NCBI GenBank assembly: GCA_947427035.1
Contig: CANEGK010000010.1
Span: 1-58,345 of the forward strand
DNA from: an uncultured Clostridium sp.
GTDB taxonomy: Bacteria > Bacillota > Clostridia > Oscillospirales > Butyricicoccaceae
Direction of reading: 5' to 3'
DNA length: 58,345 nt
Positions 51,052 to 58,345 of the stretch are shown here, in pieces. The position numbers and the translations under genes were made by a program. The notes under the pieces are model-generated. The model had not been told where the DNA came from, did no database searches, and worked only from the letters and a program-made list of their open reading frames with translations. Numbering within the stretch: the first letter of the stretch is position 1; each line of letters starts with the position of its first letter.

Positions 51052-52302
51052 ATGAGCAGACAAATGCAGAAAACACAGGGGCCGGCGCAGAAGCCGGTCA
51101 AACGCCGCATGGACAGGCGCGGGCGCATTCTGCGCATCGGCGCCGGCCTCATAGCCGGGGTTTTGGCAACGCTGATGCTTTTGAGCTTTGCGTTCAGCGC
51201 GCTGCCGATCCGCGCAGCGGCGTCGCAAAGCTCGGTGAATGCGTTGCGCGACAAGCTGTCGGAAACCAGCAGCCGCAAAAAGGAAATCGAGTCCGAGCTC
51301 AAGGATCTGTCGGCTGACAAAAAGGCGTTGTCGGCGCAAATCGCCAAGCTGGATCAGCAAATCGCCGCCGCCGAGGATGAGATCGAAGTGCAGGAGCAGC
51401 TGGTTGCCGAGTTGGGCGAGCTCATCAAGGTGCAGGAGGATGAGCTGGCCAAAGCCGAGCAAAAGCGTGACGAGCAGTACGAAAAAATGAAGTCGCGCAT
51501 CCGCTTCATGGTGGAAAACGGCAGTATGAGCTACCTGAACATCCTGCTGTCGGCTGACGATTTTTCCGACTTTTTGTCAAGGTATGAGATCGTCTCGCAG
51601 ATTTCGACTTACGAGCAGGGGGTGTTCAGCGAGCTGCGCGCCCTGGCCGAGCAGATTACGGAGTACAAGCAGACGCTGGAGGACAGCCGCACCGAACAGC
51701 TGGCGCAGCTTGCAACGCTGGAAGACAACAAAAAGCAGCTCGACGTCGAGCGGCAGAACCGCACGCAGCGCATGAAGGATCTGGAGACCGCCGAAGACGA
51801 AATCAAAGAGGCTTTTGAAGAAATCGAGGCGGAAGAGGAGCGTATCAACGCCGAAATCAAAAAGATGGTGGCCGAGCTGGCCGCAAAATCCACCTATGTG
51901 GGCGGCACGTTTTTGTGGCCGCTGCCGGCGGGCTACACCACCATCAGCAGCCCCTACGGAATGCGCACGCACCCGGTCACCGGCAAATACAAGCTGCACA
52001 CCGGCACCGACATCCGCGCCGGCACCGGCGTCACCATCTTTGCCGCCAACGGCGGCACGGTTATTACCTCGACGTACAGCACCGCTTACGGCAACTATGT
52101 CGTCATCAACCATGGCGGCGGCGTGTCCACTCTGTATGCGCATATGAACCGGCGCGCCGTCAGCAAGGGCGATACCGTCAGCCGCGGGGATGTCATCGGC
52201 TATGTCGGCTCGACCGGATATGCAACCGGTCCGCACCTTCATTTTGAAATCATCAAAAACGGCAGCACAATCGACCCTATGACCCAGTTTACCAAGCGGT
52301 AA
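51052..52302 (+). CDS. Coiled-coil M23 peptidase, probable FtsEX-activated peptidoglycan hydrolase (EnvC/PcsB-like role)
   Basis: About 416 residues. A membrane/signal segment (AGLIAGVLATLMLLSFAFSA) leads into long coiled coils (residues ~60-280). The C-terminal M23 domain is intact: PYGMRTHPVTGKYKLHTGTD with the metal HxxxD, YAHMNRRAVSKGD, and GPHLHFEI. This is the architecture of EnvC and functionally of PcsB, hydrolases opened by FtsEX. Its gene lies directly after ftsX (14 bases), which supports that partnership. The start follows AAGGAGAGAG. This intact M23 site contrasts with the degenerate one at 2313-3746. Confidence 0.9.
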   Translation: MSRQMQKTQGPAQKPVKRRMDRRGRILRIGAGLIAGVLATLMLLSFAFSALPIRAAASQSSVNALRDKLSETSSRKKEIESELKDLSADKKALSAQIAKLDQQIAAAEDEIEVQEQLVAELGELIKVQEDELAKAEQKRDEQYEKMKSRIRFMVENGSMSYLNILLSADDFSDFLSRYEIVSQISTYEQGVFSELRALAEQITEYKQTLEDSRTEQLAQLATLEDNKKQLDVERQNRTQRMKDLETAEDEIKEAFEEIEAEEERINAEIKKMVAELAAKSTYVGGTFLWPLPAGYTTISSPYGMRTHPVTGKYKLHTGTDIRAGTGVTIFAANGGTVITSTYSTAYGNYVVINHGGGVSTLYAHMNRRAVSKGDTVSRGDVIGYVGSTGYATGPHLHFEIIKNGSTIDPMTQFTKR

Positions 52303-52323
52303 CAGTTTAACAAGGAGTCATCC

Positions 52324-53637
52324 ATGAAAAAGAAACGCACAGTAGGAATCGGCGCGGTGCTGATGCTCATATTCCTGACCGCCGTCGCCACATTCAATAT
52401 CACTTTTTTCATTTCGGCCGAATATTACAGTATGCGCCTGAGCAACCTGCAAGAGTTGGAAGGCCGCTATAAAAAGCTTAAAGAGGTCGCCGATTATGTC
52501 GAGGCCTATTTTGTCGGCGACTATGACGAGCAGGCGCTGATTGACGGGGCGGTCGCCGGATACATCGACGCACTGGGCGACCGGTGGTCGGGCTATTACT
52601 CGGCCGAGCAGACGCAGGCCATGATGGAAGAGGACGAAAACTCGTATGTCGGCGTCGGCATTACCATTTCGAATGCCGAAGACAGCGCGTATCAGATCAT
52701 CTCGGTCACCCGCGGCGGGCCGGCGCAGCAGGCAGGCATTCAGCCCTTTGACGTGCTGCTCGCTGTCGACGGCGTTGCAGTGCGCGATTTTGCAACCTAT
52801 GACGATATGGTCAACGCCGTGCGCGGGGAAGCGGGCACCGAGGTCGGGCTTACCGTTCTGCGCGGCGAAGAGACGCTGGAGTTCGCCGTCACCCGGGCGG
52901 AAGTCTATAACGAGCAGATTGAGATAGAGCTGCTGCCCGGCAACGTCGGCTATATGAGCATCGCGGGCTTTGAAAACAACGTTGACGTCGAGTTCGCCGC
53001 CAAATTGCAGGAACTGATCGATCAGGGCGCGACCTCGCTCATTTTTGACGTGCGCTTTAATCCGGGCGGTTATGTCGAGGTCATGTGCAACATGCTGGAC
53101 AAGCTGCTGCCCGAAGGCACCATCATCAGCATGAGCTATAAAGAGGGAAAAACGCAGAATTATAAATCGGACGCCGACTGCGTGCAAATGCCCATGGCCG
53201 TCATCACCAATGCCTATTCGGTTTCGGCCGCTGAATTTTTTGCCGCCGCGCTCCAGGAGTATGGCGTGGCCACCGTCGTCGGCGAGAGCACGGGGGGAAA
53301 GGGCTTTGCCCAGAACCTCATCACGCTGGAGGACGGTTCGAGCATCAATCTGTCGACGGCGCGCTACTACACGCCCAAGGGCGTCAGCCTGGCCGGCGTC
53401 GGCATTACGCCCGACCGCGAAGTAATCATGTCGGAAGAGGATCTGTACAATTTTTATGAGCTGACCCGCGAGCAGGATGTGCAGCTGCAGGAGGCCATCG
53501 CCGTTGTCGCGCCCGGCGCGGGCAGTACGCCTGCACCGGGAACAGAAACGCCGGCAGCGCCGACGGAAAACGGTGCCGATGCCACGCCCGAGACAAACCC
53601 GGATGCCGTGCCGCCGGAAAACACGCCGGCACAGTAG
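52324..53637 (+). CDS. S41-family carboxy-terminal processing protease (CtpA-like)
   Basis: 437 residues. A membrane anchor (AVLMLIFLTAVATFNITFFI) precedes an S41 N-terminal region. A PDZ domain spans about 105-200 (GVGITISNAEDSAYQIISVT, PAQQAGIQPFDVLLAVDGVA). The catalytic serine and lysine are in AYSVSAAEFFAAALQ and GESTGGKGFAQ. The tail is Pro/Thr/Ala-rich. Such proteases trim exported proteins, including cell-wall hydrolases. Its place after the FtsEX hydrolase gene suggests a shared role. Start ATG follows AAGGAG. Confidence 0.9.
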   Translation: MKKKRTVGIGAVLMLIFLTAVATFNITFFISAEYYSMRLSNLQELEGRYKKLKEVADYVEAYFVGDYDEQALIDGAVAGYIDALGDRWSGYYSAEQTQAMMEEDENSYVGVGITISNAEDSAYQIISVTRGGPAQQAGIQPFDVLLAVDGVAVRDFATYDDMVNAVRGEAGTEVGLTVLRGEETLEFAVTRAEVYNEQIEIELLPGNVGYMSIAGFENNVDVEFAAKLQELIDQGATSLIFDVRFNPGGYVEVMCNMLDKLLPEGTIISMSYKEGKTQNYKSDADCVQMPMAVITNAYSVSAAEFFAAALQEYGVATVVGESTGGKGFAQNLITLEDGSSINLSTARYYTPKGVSLAGVGITPDREVIMSEEDLYNFYELTREQDVQLQEAIAVVAPGAGSTPAPGTETPAAPTENGADATPETNPDAVPPENTPAQ

Positions 53638-53730
53638 ACTTTGACGTTCTGCGGTTCTGCCGTCGGATCACCGCGCATACATTAGGGCATCCGGGCTTTG
53701 CGCCCGGAACCCTGAAGCGGCGGTGATCGT

Positions 53731-54555
53731 GTGTTTGGAATCTTGACCATTGAACGGAAAAAGCCGGCCGGGGCGGGAGAATGGCTGGCTCTGCGGCTGA
53801 GTTCCCGCGCCGCTATCCGGTGTGAAACCGACTCGGTGCGCATGGCGCTCTTTCTCAAAATGACGCTGACCCTGCCCGAAAAGGCGGGCGCGCGTCTGAC
53901 ACGCCGCCGCCTGCAAAAGTGTATGGCCGTCATGCGCCTGCGCGGCGTACACCGCGCCATTTTGCCGCCTGAGGCGGAAGAAGCGGCGCGAAGCGCCTGC
54001 ATTGCGCCCATTGTCCCTAAAACAGCGCTGCAAAGCTGCGCTGCCGACGCAGCGCTGCTCGCGCTGGATGCCGTGGGAATGGAGCCGGAAAAGAGCGGCG
54101 TCACCCTGATCGCCGACCGGACGGGCCGCGACGTGCAGACGGCGGCTCTGGAGCTGGCAGGGCGCGTCCGGTGTATTCGCGTGTGCAGCCGTGTGCCGGC
54201 GCCGGCGCTGCGCCGCCGCTTGTATGAAGATTACGGCATCGCTGAACATGCGCCGCTGGCTGACACCTGTGGCGCAGCGCTTGTTTTTGACCCGACAGAA
54301 GAGCCGCTGGACGGCTATGGTGTTGTGTGCAATCTGACCGGGCAAGCGCTGCCCGAACACCAAAATCCCGAGTGCCGCTTTCAGCTTTCCTGTGCGCCCG
54401 GGGTGCTGGCGCAAAAGCCGCCGGGCGTGGCCGCAAGCGATTTTGTCGCGGCGCTGTACCTGTGCGGCGGACTGTCTCAGCAGGATCTCGAGGTGCGCAT
54501 CGACCCGGAAAGCGCCCTTGACAGAGCGGAAAAGGCCCCATATAATAAGGACTAA
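53731..54555 (+). CDS. Conserved-looking protein of unknown function
   Basis: 274 residues, alpha/beta rich, with no signal peptide or membrane segment. Several cysteines (CIAPIVP, CAADAALLALDAVG, CIRVCSRVPAPALRRRL) are spread through it. I cannot name a family. A segment LIADRTGRDVQTAALELAGR followed by VRCIRVCS looks like a Rossmann-type unit; the middle (AALVFDPTEEPLDGYGVVCN) is similar in feel. The GTG start follows GGCGGTGATC. It lies between the S41 protease and greA; the greA promoter is inside its 3' end. That location near ftsEX and its independence from a promoter of its own suggest a division or envelope role, not shown. Confidence 0.6.
   Translation: MFGILTIERKKPAGAGEWLALRLSSRAAIRCETDSVRMALFLKMTLTLPEKAGARLTRRRLQKCMAVMRLRGVHRAILPPEAEEAARSACIAPIVPKTALQSCAADAALLALDAVGMEPEKSGVTLIADRTGRDVQTAALELAGRVRCIRVCSRVPAPALRRRLYEDYGIAEHAPLADTCGAALVFDPTEEPLDGYGVVCNLTGQALPEHQNPECRFQLSCAPGVLAQKPPGVAASDFVAALYLCGGLSQQDLEVRIDPESALDRAEKAPYNKD
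54518..54546 (+). promoter_or_regulatory. greA-lysS promoter
   Basis: Perfect TTGACA (54518-54523) and TATAAT (54541-54546), 17 bases apart, inside the 3' end of the upstream gene. Confidence 0.85.
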
Positions 54556-54593
54556 TATACGAGCGGCAGACTTGCGCCGCCGGGGAGGAAATT

Positions 54594-55067
54594 ATGCAAA
54601 AGCAGTATAAATTGACGAAAGAACGACTGGAAGAGCTGCGCCATGAATTGGAGCATTTGAAAACGGTTCGTGAAAAGGAAGTGGCAGAGCTTATCAAAGA
54701 GGCCCGATCCTTTGGCGATCTGTCAGAAAACAGCGAATATGACGAAGCCAAAAACGAACAGGGCAAGCTCTATTCCCGTATAGCCGAGCTGGAGGCCATT
54801 CTGAGCAATTATATCGTCATCAGCGAAGACGAAATCTCGACGCAGGAGGTTTCGGCCGGCACGCGCGTCAAGGTGGAGTTTGTAGAGGACGGAAGCATAG
54901 AGGAATACCAGATTGTCGGCTCGCAGGAGGCTGACCCCGGCCAGGGCCGCATTTCGGATGAATCGCCGTTCGGCCGCGCCGTCATTGGCAAAAAGCTGGG
55001 CGAAATTGCCGTTGTCGAAGCGCCGGCCGGCAACATAGAGTACAGGATTATAGAAATTTCCAAGTAG
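54594..55067 (+). CDS. greA: Transcription elongation factor GreA
   Basis: 157 residues, normal size. The N-terminal coiled-coil with acidic tip is clear ([40 protein letters not shown]). The C-terminal FKBP-like part has [16 protein letters not shown]. GreA rescues backtracked RNA polymerase by cleaving the RNA end. The start follows GGGGAGGAAATT; lysS comes 13 bases later, and both are driven by a consensus promoter. Confidence 0.96.
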   Translation: MQKQYKLTKERLEELRHELEHLKTVREKEVAELIKEARSFGDLSENSEYDEAKNEQGKLYSRIAELEAILSNYIVISEDEISTQEVSAGTRVKVEFVEDGSIEEYQIVGSQEADPGQGRISDESPFGRAVIGKKLGEIAVVEAPAGNIEYRIIEISK

Positions 55068-55080
55068 GGAGTCGAATAAA

Positions 55081-56586
55081 ATGAATCAGGAAACAGAAAG
55101 AACCCCCGGGCAGGAGCAGTCGGCGGAAGAACTGCGTGAGATTTTGCAGATTCGGCGCGACAAGCTGAGCCGCCTGCAGGCCGAGGGCTGCGATCCCTTC
55201 CGTGAGGTGCGGTATGACCGCACGCACCATACAACCGATATTCTGGAGCATTTTGACGAGATGGAAAACCAGACCGTCTCGCTCGCCGGGCGTATCATGT
55301 CCAAGCGCGATATGGGCAAAGCGTCCTTCTGCGATTTGCAGGATCAGAACGGCCGCATTCAGCTGTACGTTAAGGTGGACGAGCTGGGCGCCGAAGGGTA
55401 TGAGCGTTTTAAGCGCCTGGACATCGGCGACATTGTCGGTGTGCGCGGCTATGTGTTCCGCACCCGGCGCGGGGAAATTTCCATTCACGCCGGCGAAGTC
55501 AAGCTGTTGAGCAAGTCGCTTTTGCCCCTGCCCGAAAAGTATCACGGGCTCAAGGATGTCGACACCCGTTACCGTCAGCGCTACGTTGACCTGATTGTCA
55601 ACCCTGAAGTGCGCGAAACTTTTGTAAAACGCTCACGTGCTATTCGCGAAATTCGCGCCTTCATGGACGGCCGGGGGTATATTGAAGTGGAAACCCCTGT
55701 CCTTAATACAGTGCAAGGCGGCGCAACCGCTCGGCCTTTTGTCACCCATCACAATGCCCTGAATCTGGACATGTATCTCCGCATTGCCACTGAACTGCAT
55801 TTAAAGCGCCTGATTGTCGGCGGTTTTGAAAAGGTCTATGAAATCGGGCGAATTTTCCGCAATGAGGGCATGGATACCCGACATAACCCCGAGTTTACGA
55901 CCATTGAGCTGTATGAGGCATACACTGATATCAACGGCATGATGGAGCTGACAGAAAGCCTGTTCCGCCATTTGGCGCAGACGGTGACAGGCGGCACCAC
56001 CCTGCCTTATGGAGACAAAGTCATTGATATGGGCAAGCCCTTTGAGCGACTGACCATGACCGAGGCACTGAAAAAATACAGCGGCATCGACTTTGACAAG
56101 GTGGAAACCTTTGAACAGGCCAAGGAGTTGGCCGAGCAGCATCATATCAAGGTCGAGCCCAAGCACGGTAAGGGCGATATTCTCTCGCTTCTGTTTGAAG
56201 AGTTCTGTGAGGACAAGCTGGTACAGCCCACGTTTATCATTTCGCACCCCATTGAAATTTCACCGCTTGCCAAAAAGGATCCGGAGAACCCCGCTCTGAC
56301 ACAGCGTTTCGAGCTGTTTATGAATGGTTGGGAAATGGCCAACGCTTTTTCCGAGCTCAACGACCCCATCGACCAGCGCGAGCGTTTTGAAAATCAGATG
56401 CGCCTGCGCGCGTTGGGCGATGTCGAGGCCAGTGAAATGGACGAGGACTTTTTGACGGCGCTCGAATACGGAATGCCCCCGACGGGTGGCTGTGGTATCG
56501 GCGTCGACCGCCTGGTCATGATTTTGACCAACAGCCCGTCTATCCGCGACGTTCTCCTCTTCCCCACAATGAAGCCGATTGACTGA
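55081..56586 (+). CDS. lysS: Lysyl-tRNA synthetase (class II)
   Basis: 501 residues. The N-terminal OB domain binds the anticodon ([20 protein letters not shown]). Class II motifs: [40 protein letters not shown] with [10 protein letters not shown], and [20 protein letters not shown] as motif 3. It charges tRNA-Lys. It is the last host gene in the window and lies directly at the edge of the second mobile element, so it may be an integration target. The reading frame is intact to its normal end. Confidence 0.96.
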   Translation: MNQETERTPGQEQSAEELREILQIRRDKLSRLQAEGCDPFREVRYDRTHHTTDILEHFDEMENQTVSLAGRIMSKRDMGKASFCDLQDQNGRIQLYVKVDELGAEGYERFKRLDIGDIVGVRGYVFRTRRGEISIHAGEVKLLSKSLLPLPEKYHGLKDVDTRYRQRYVDLIVNPEVRETFVKRSRAIREIRAFMDGRGYIEVETPVLNTVQGGATARPFVTHHNALNLDMYLRIATELHLKRLIVGGFEKVYEIGRIFRNEGMDTRHNPEFTTIELYEAYTDINGMMELTESLFRHLAQTVTGGTTLPYGDKVIDMGKPFERLTMTEALKKYSGIDFDKVETFEQAKELAEQHHIKVEPKHGKGDILSLLFEEFCEDKLVQPTFIISHPIEISPLAKKDPENPALTQRFELFMNGWEMANAFSELNDPIDQRERFENQMRLRALGDVEASEMDEDFLTALEYGMPPTGGCGIGVDRLVMILTNSPSIRDVLLFPTMKPID

Positions 56587-56748
56587 GTAAGTTCGTATAA
56601 GTTCATACACAGAGGCTTACAGAGGGTTATGGAGGGCGCTTACCACAGAACTTACCACAATTTACGAAAACCGCACCACAAAAGATGCGGCGTGATTATG
56701 CAAATCTCCGCAAGCCCCCACAGCTCTCTATAAATCTATTTAGCATCG
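56587..56748. other. Gap after lysS, probable attachment-site region of an integrated element
   Basis: No ORF is convincing. Short repeats suggest integrase arm sites: CTTACCACA twice (56639-56665) and GTTCGTATA/GTTCATACA at the start. CCGCACCACA...TGCGG can form a small hairpin at 56671-56690. Composition is A+T-richer than the host. The far end of the element is outside the window, so the att site cannot be confirmed. Confidence 0.4.
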
Positions 56749-56779
56749 AAGCCCACCGAGAAATCGGTGGGCTTTTTTT
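56749..56779 (+). terminator. Intrinsic terminator
   Basis: AAGCCCACCGA-GAAA-TCGGTGGGCTT perfect 11-base-pair stem with GNRA-like loop and seven T's. Confidence 0.9.
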
Positions 56780-56782
56780 GTT

Positions 56783-56825
56783 GCGCCTGTCGCATTCCAG
56801 AGCGGAATGTGGCAGGCGCTTTTTC
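56783..56825 (+). terminator. Second terminator hairpin in tandem
   Basis: GCGCCTGTCGCATTCC pairs with 56804-56819 (16 base pairs with G-T wobbles) followed by TTTTT. Confidence 0.85.
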
Positions 56826-56908
56826 CTTTCACAGGCTGCTTTTGACCCTGAAAAAATTTTTTTGAAAAAGTGGTTTAATTTTTCGAGCTTTTTTTGCTGT
56901 TGTGGGGT

Positions 56909-57295
56909 GTGAGGCAAAACACCTCACGAGTTCTTTGAAAACTGAATAGACATTCATCAGGTCGTTCCTGAGCGGAGGGGAAACCCTCAGCCGTATGAAA
57001 GTGCGCCATGATCCTCCTGCCCATAAGGGTAAATGCGGAAAGCAAGGAGGGAGAGCGAAGCCGAACTGTTCTGAAATATCCGGTTGCTACGGATAAGGCG
57101 ATGAAACGCATCAGGGTTAATGATACTTCCCTATGGGGCTGGCGGAGAACCCGGCAGAGGTGAGATTCCTATGGACTCGGTTAGCAGCCGAGCGCCTGAT
57201 GACTTCCCATTGTGCTTGGGGTGTCGTGGACAAATAAAGCACATTACATAGCTGCCAAAAGCGGCTATGAATCTAAGCGAAAGGAGGTAAGCCGA
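56909..57295 (+). promoter_or_regulatory. Structured leader 1 with a boxA-like motif, before the ParA gene
   Basis: A hairpin (GTGAGG/CCTCAC, 56909-56927) leads into GTTCTTTGAAAACTGAATAG (56929-56948), very close to the boxA antitermination site of Firmicute rRNA operons. About 345 bases of hairpin-rich sequence follow: GAGGG-GAAA-CCCTC, ATCCG...CGGAT, TCGG...CCGA. Blocks GTGCGCCATGAT (57001-57012) and GAACCCGGCAGAG (57145 onward) recur in the second leader. It ends at a strong ribosome binding site (AAAGGAGG). No protein-coding ORF is convincing inside. The antitermination role is inferred. Confidence 0.65.
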
Positions 57296-57517
57296 ATGAG
57301 CGACTGCAAAACCATCGCTATCTGCAATCAGAAGGGCGGTGTAGGAAAGACCACAACGACGGTCAACTTGGGCATCGGACTTGCCATGAACGGTAAAAAG
57401 GTCTTACTCGTTGACGCAGATCCACAGGGCGACCTTACCACCTGTCTTGGGTGGCAGGATACGGGCTCTCTTTCCATCACGCTGGCGACAAAGTTGGCTG
57501 ATGTAAAACTTTTTTAG
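57296..57517 (+). pseudogene. Truncated ParA-family ATPase
   Basis: Starts as a normal Par[21 protein letters not shown] holds the deviant Walker A, and [17 protein letters not shown] the A' box. After TLATKLADV the frame ends at once (KLF, stop), leaving 73 residues where ParA proteins have about 250-270. No later part of the gene is seen before the terminator at 57539. A deletion is therefore likely. The ATG follows AAAGGAGG. Without Walker B it should not segregate DNA, although it could still be translated. Confidence 0.8.
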
Positions 57518-57538
57518 AGAACATAAAGAGATAACAGG

Positions 57539-57578
57539 CGCTTGCCTATGGCCTTTGGGCCACGGGCAGGCGTTTTTT
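57539..57578 (+). terminator. Terminator after the ParA fragment
   Basis: CGCTTGCC/GGCAGGCG outside and TGGCC/GGCCA inside form a stacked hairpin, followed by six T's. Leader 2 starts 75 bases downstream. Confidence 0.8.
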
Positions 57579-57652
57579 CTATATCCTCTGGAAATTTTGC
57601 GGAGTAGACTTTCAAAACCGGCTATTCGTGAGGTAACAGGTGGAACTACATT

Positions 57653-57856
57653 CCTCTTTTGAAAACTGGATAGCAGCCGTCAGAGAGATACCTGCCGCAG
57701 TAGATAGTATGCCATGATATGAGCGTACCTGCTGCTCAATCAGCGCACAGCGCCGACAGAGAAAACCCGGCCAGAGTTGGGCGGGGAACCGTATGGCGGT
57801 CTGCGTTACATATCCCGTAAATACGGGGTGTGAATTTTCAAAGGAGGAAACCGCTT
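57653..57856 (+). promoter_or_regulatory. Structured leader 2 with a boxA-like motif, before the RepA-like gene
   Basis: CTCTTTTGAAAACTGGATAG (57654-57673) repeats the boxA-like block of leader 1. GTATGCCATGAT (57707-57718) and GAAAACCCGGCCAGAG (from 57761) echo GTGCGCCATGAT and GAACCCGGCAGAG of leader 1 in the same order. A short CCCGTA-AAT-ACGGGG hairpin and AAAGGAGG close it. The repeat design in both leaders suggests one RNA family. Confidence 0.65.
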
Positions 57857-57949
57857 ATGTTTCATATCAGGAAAAAACGCCGGGGGAGGTGCCGCCATGA
57901 AGAAGCTGAAAACCGTGGACGCGGATACGCTGCTCTACCAGCCGCTTGA
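57857..57949 (+). CDS. Short basic ORF overlapping the RepA-like start
   Basis: 30 codons (MFHIRKKRRGRCRHEEAE...) with an excellent ribosome binding site (AAGGAGG at 57841-57847). It overlaps the next gene and contains that gene's own ribosome binding site (GGGGGAGG), so it could couple translation of the ATPase. Its product may have no role of its own. Confidence 0.4.
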   Translation: MFHIRKKRRGRCRHEEAENRGRGYAALPAA

Positions 57950-58345
57950 AAAGCCCAGCTTCATTGTGGACGGCCTGATCCCCACCGGCCTGACCCTGTT
58001 CTGCGGGGCGCAGAAGATCGGTAAAAGCTGGCTCATGCTGAAGCTGTGCCTGTGCGTGTCGGAGGGCTGGCCCCTGTGGGAGCTGCCGACTACGCCGGGG
58101 GACGTGCTGTACCTGTGTTTGGAGGACACCTTTTACCGCATCCAGGACAGGCTGTTCCGTCTGACCGATGAAGCCAGCGAGCGCCTGCGCTTCGCCGTGG
58201 CAAGCTGCAAGCTGACGGACGGACTGGTGGGCCAGCTTGAGGAATATCTCAAGGAGCGCCCCGACACCCGGCTTATCGTCATTGACACCTTGCAAAAGGT
58301 ACGCACCGCGTCCAAGGACAACGCCTATGCCAACGACTATGGGGA
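57897..58345 (+). CDS. RepA-like AAA ATPase/helicase, partial (runs off the window)
   Basis: At least 149 residues, no stop before the end. Walker A GAQKIGKSWLMLKLCLCVSE lies near residue 37 and Walker B RLIVIDTLQKVRTA near 127, with GDVLYLCLEDTFYRIQDRL between them. This is the RecA-like fold of plasmid RepA (RSF1010 type) and of AAA_25 proteins found in conjugative elements. It probably unwinds DNA for replication of the element. The ATG at 57897 follows GGGGGAGG. Length and C-terminus are unknown. Confidence 0.8.
   Translation, partial: MKKLKTVDADTLLYQPLEKPSFIVDGLIPTGLTLFCGAQKIGKSWLMLKLCLCVSEGWPLWELPTTPGDVLYLCLEDTFYRIQDRLFRLTDEASERLRFAVASCKLTDGLVGQLEEYLKERPDTRLIVIDTLQKVRTASKDNAYANDYG

Noticed and set aside
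55600-56580. Slightly different codon use in the second half of lysS, which might mark replaced sequence at the element edge
   Set aside because: The shift is mild, and the protein is continuous and typical. I cannot separate it from normal variation by eye.
56945-57240. Leader 1 as a group II intron or a group II intron remnant (it contains GTGCGCC)
   Set aside because: No intron domain V/VI pattern or reverse transcriptase follows, and the shared blocks with leader 2 explain it better.

Overview
The window looks like a chromosome segment from a GC-rich, spore-forming member of the class Clostridia (Oscillospirales type, probably gut-derived). Host genes have high-GC codon use. They include spmA/spmB and a sleB-like cortex hydrolase, RNase Y, Mini-III, a BlaI/M56 pair, a VanW protein and an ftsE-ftsX-M23-S41 run. 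No rRNA, tRNA or CRISPR array was found. Consensus TTGACA/TATAAT promoters with 17-18 base spacing occur at many operons. I ran no database searches, so family names rest on motifs read by eye.

Layout. 1-8.9 kb: a serine hydrolase, alanine racemase, a BlaI/M56-like sensor pair with a palindromic operator, a large fusion protein (pyruvyl transferase-like, ferredoxin-like, FrhB-like), a SLOG protein and a GNAT acetyltransferase. 8.94-19.64 kb: an integrated mobilizable transposon of the Tn4451 type. It has TnpV at the left end and MobC, relaxase, TnpW and a large serine recombinase at the right end. Between them is AT-richer defence-like cargo: a one-polypeptide restriction-modification enzyme, an ImmA/IrrE-type protease with a DUF4411/PIN toxin-like partner, and a divergent nucleotidyl-cyclase-like protein. 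The element appears to have split the terminator hairpin between the convergent GNAT and tatD genes.

19.65-56.6 kb is host backbone: tatD-metG; VanW/DUF975; TmrB-like; an Lsa-type ABC-F resistance gene behind a leader peptide and an attenuator; a TSUP transporter; AbrB; spmAB; rsmI with a tRNA methyltransferase; sleB; rny; a divergent type II topoisomerase pair; small envelope genes; an internally deleted catB-like pseudogene; MATE; hisS; trxA; mrnC; a phosphoesterase; a stand-alone FakA-C-terminus-like protein; a pseudouridine synthase; a PucR/CdaR-type regulator; ftsEX with its probable peptidoglycan hydrolase and a CtpA protease; greA-lysS.

56.6 kb to the end is the edge of a second mobile element, probably an ICE, lying directly after lysS. 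It carries two long structured leaders. Each begins with a boxA-like motif (TTGAAAACTG followed by ATAG) and shares further sequence blocks with the other. One precedes a truncated ParA gene. The other precedes a RepA-like ATPase gene that runs off the window. The defence-loaded Tn4451-like element and the paired boxA leaders are the most interesting parts.
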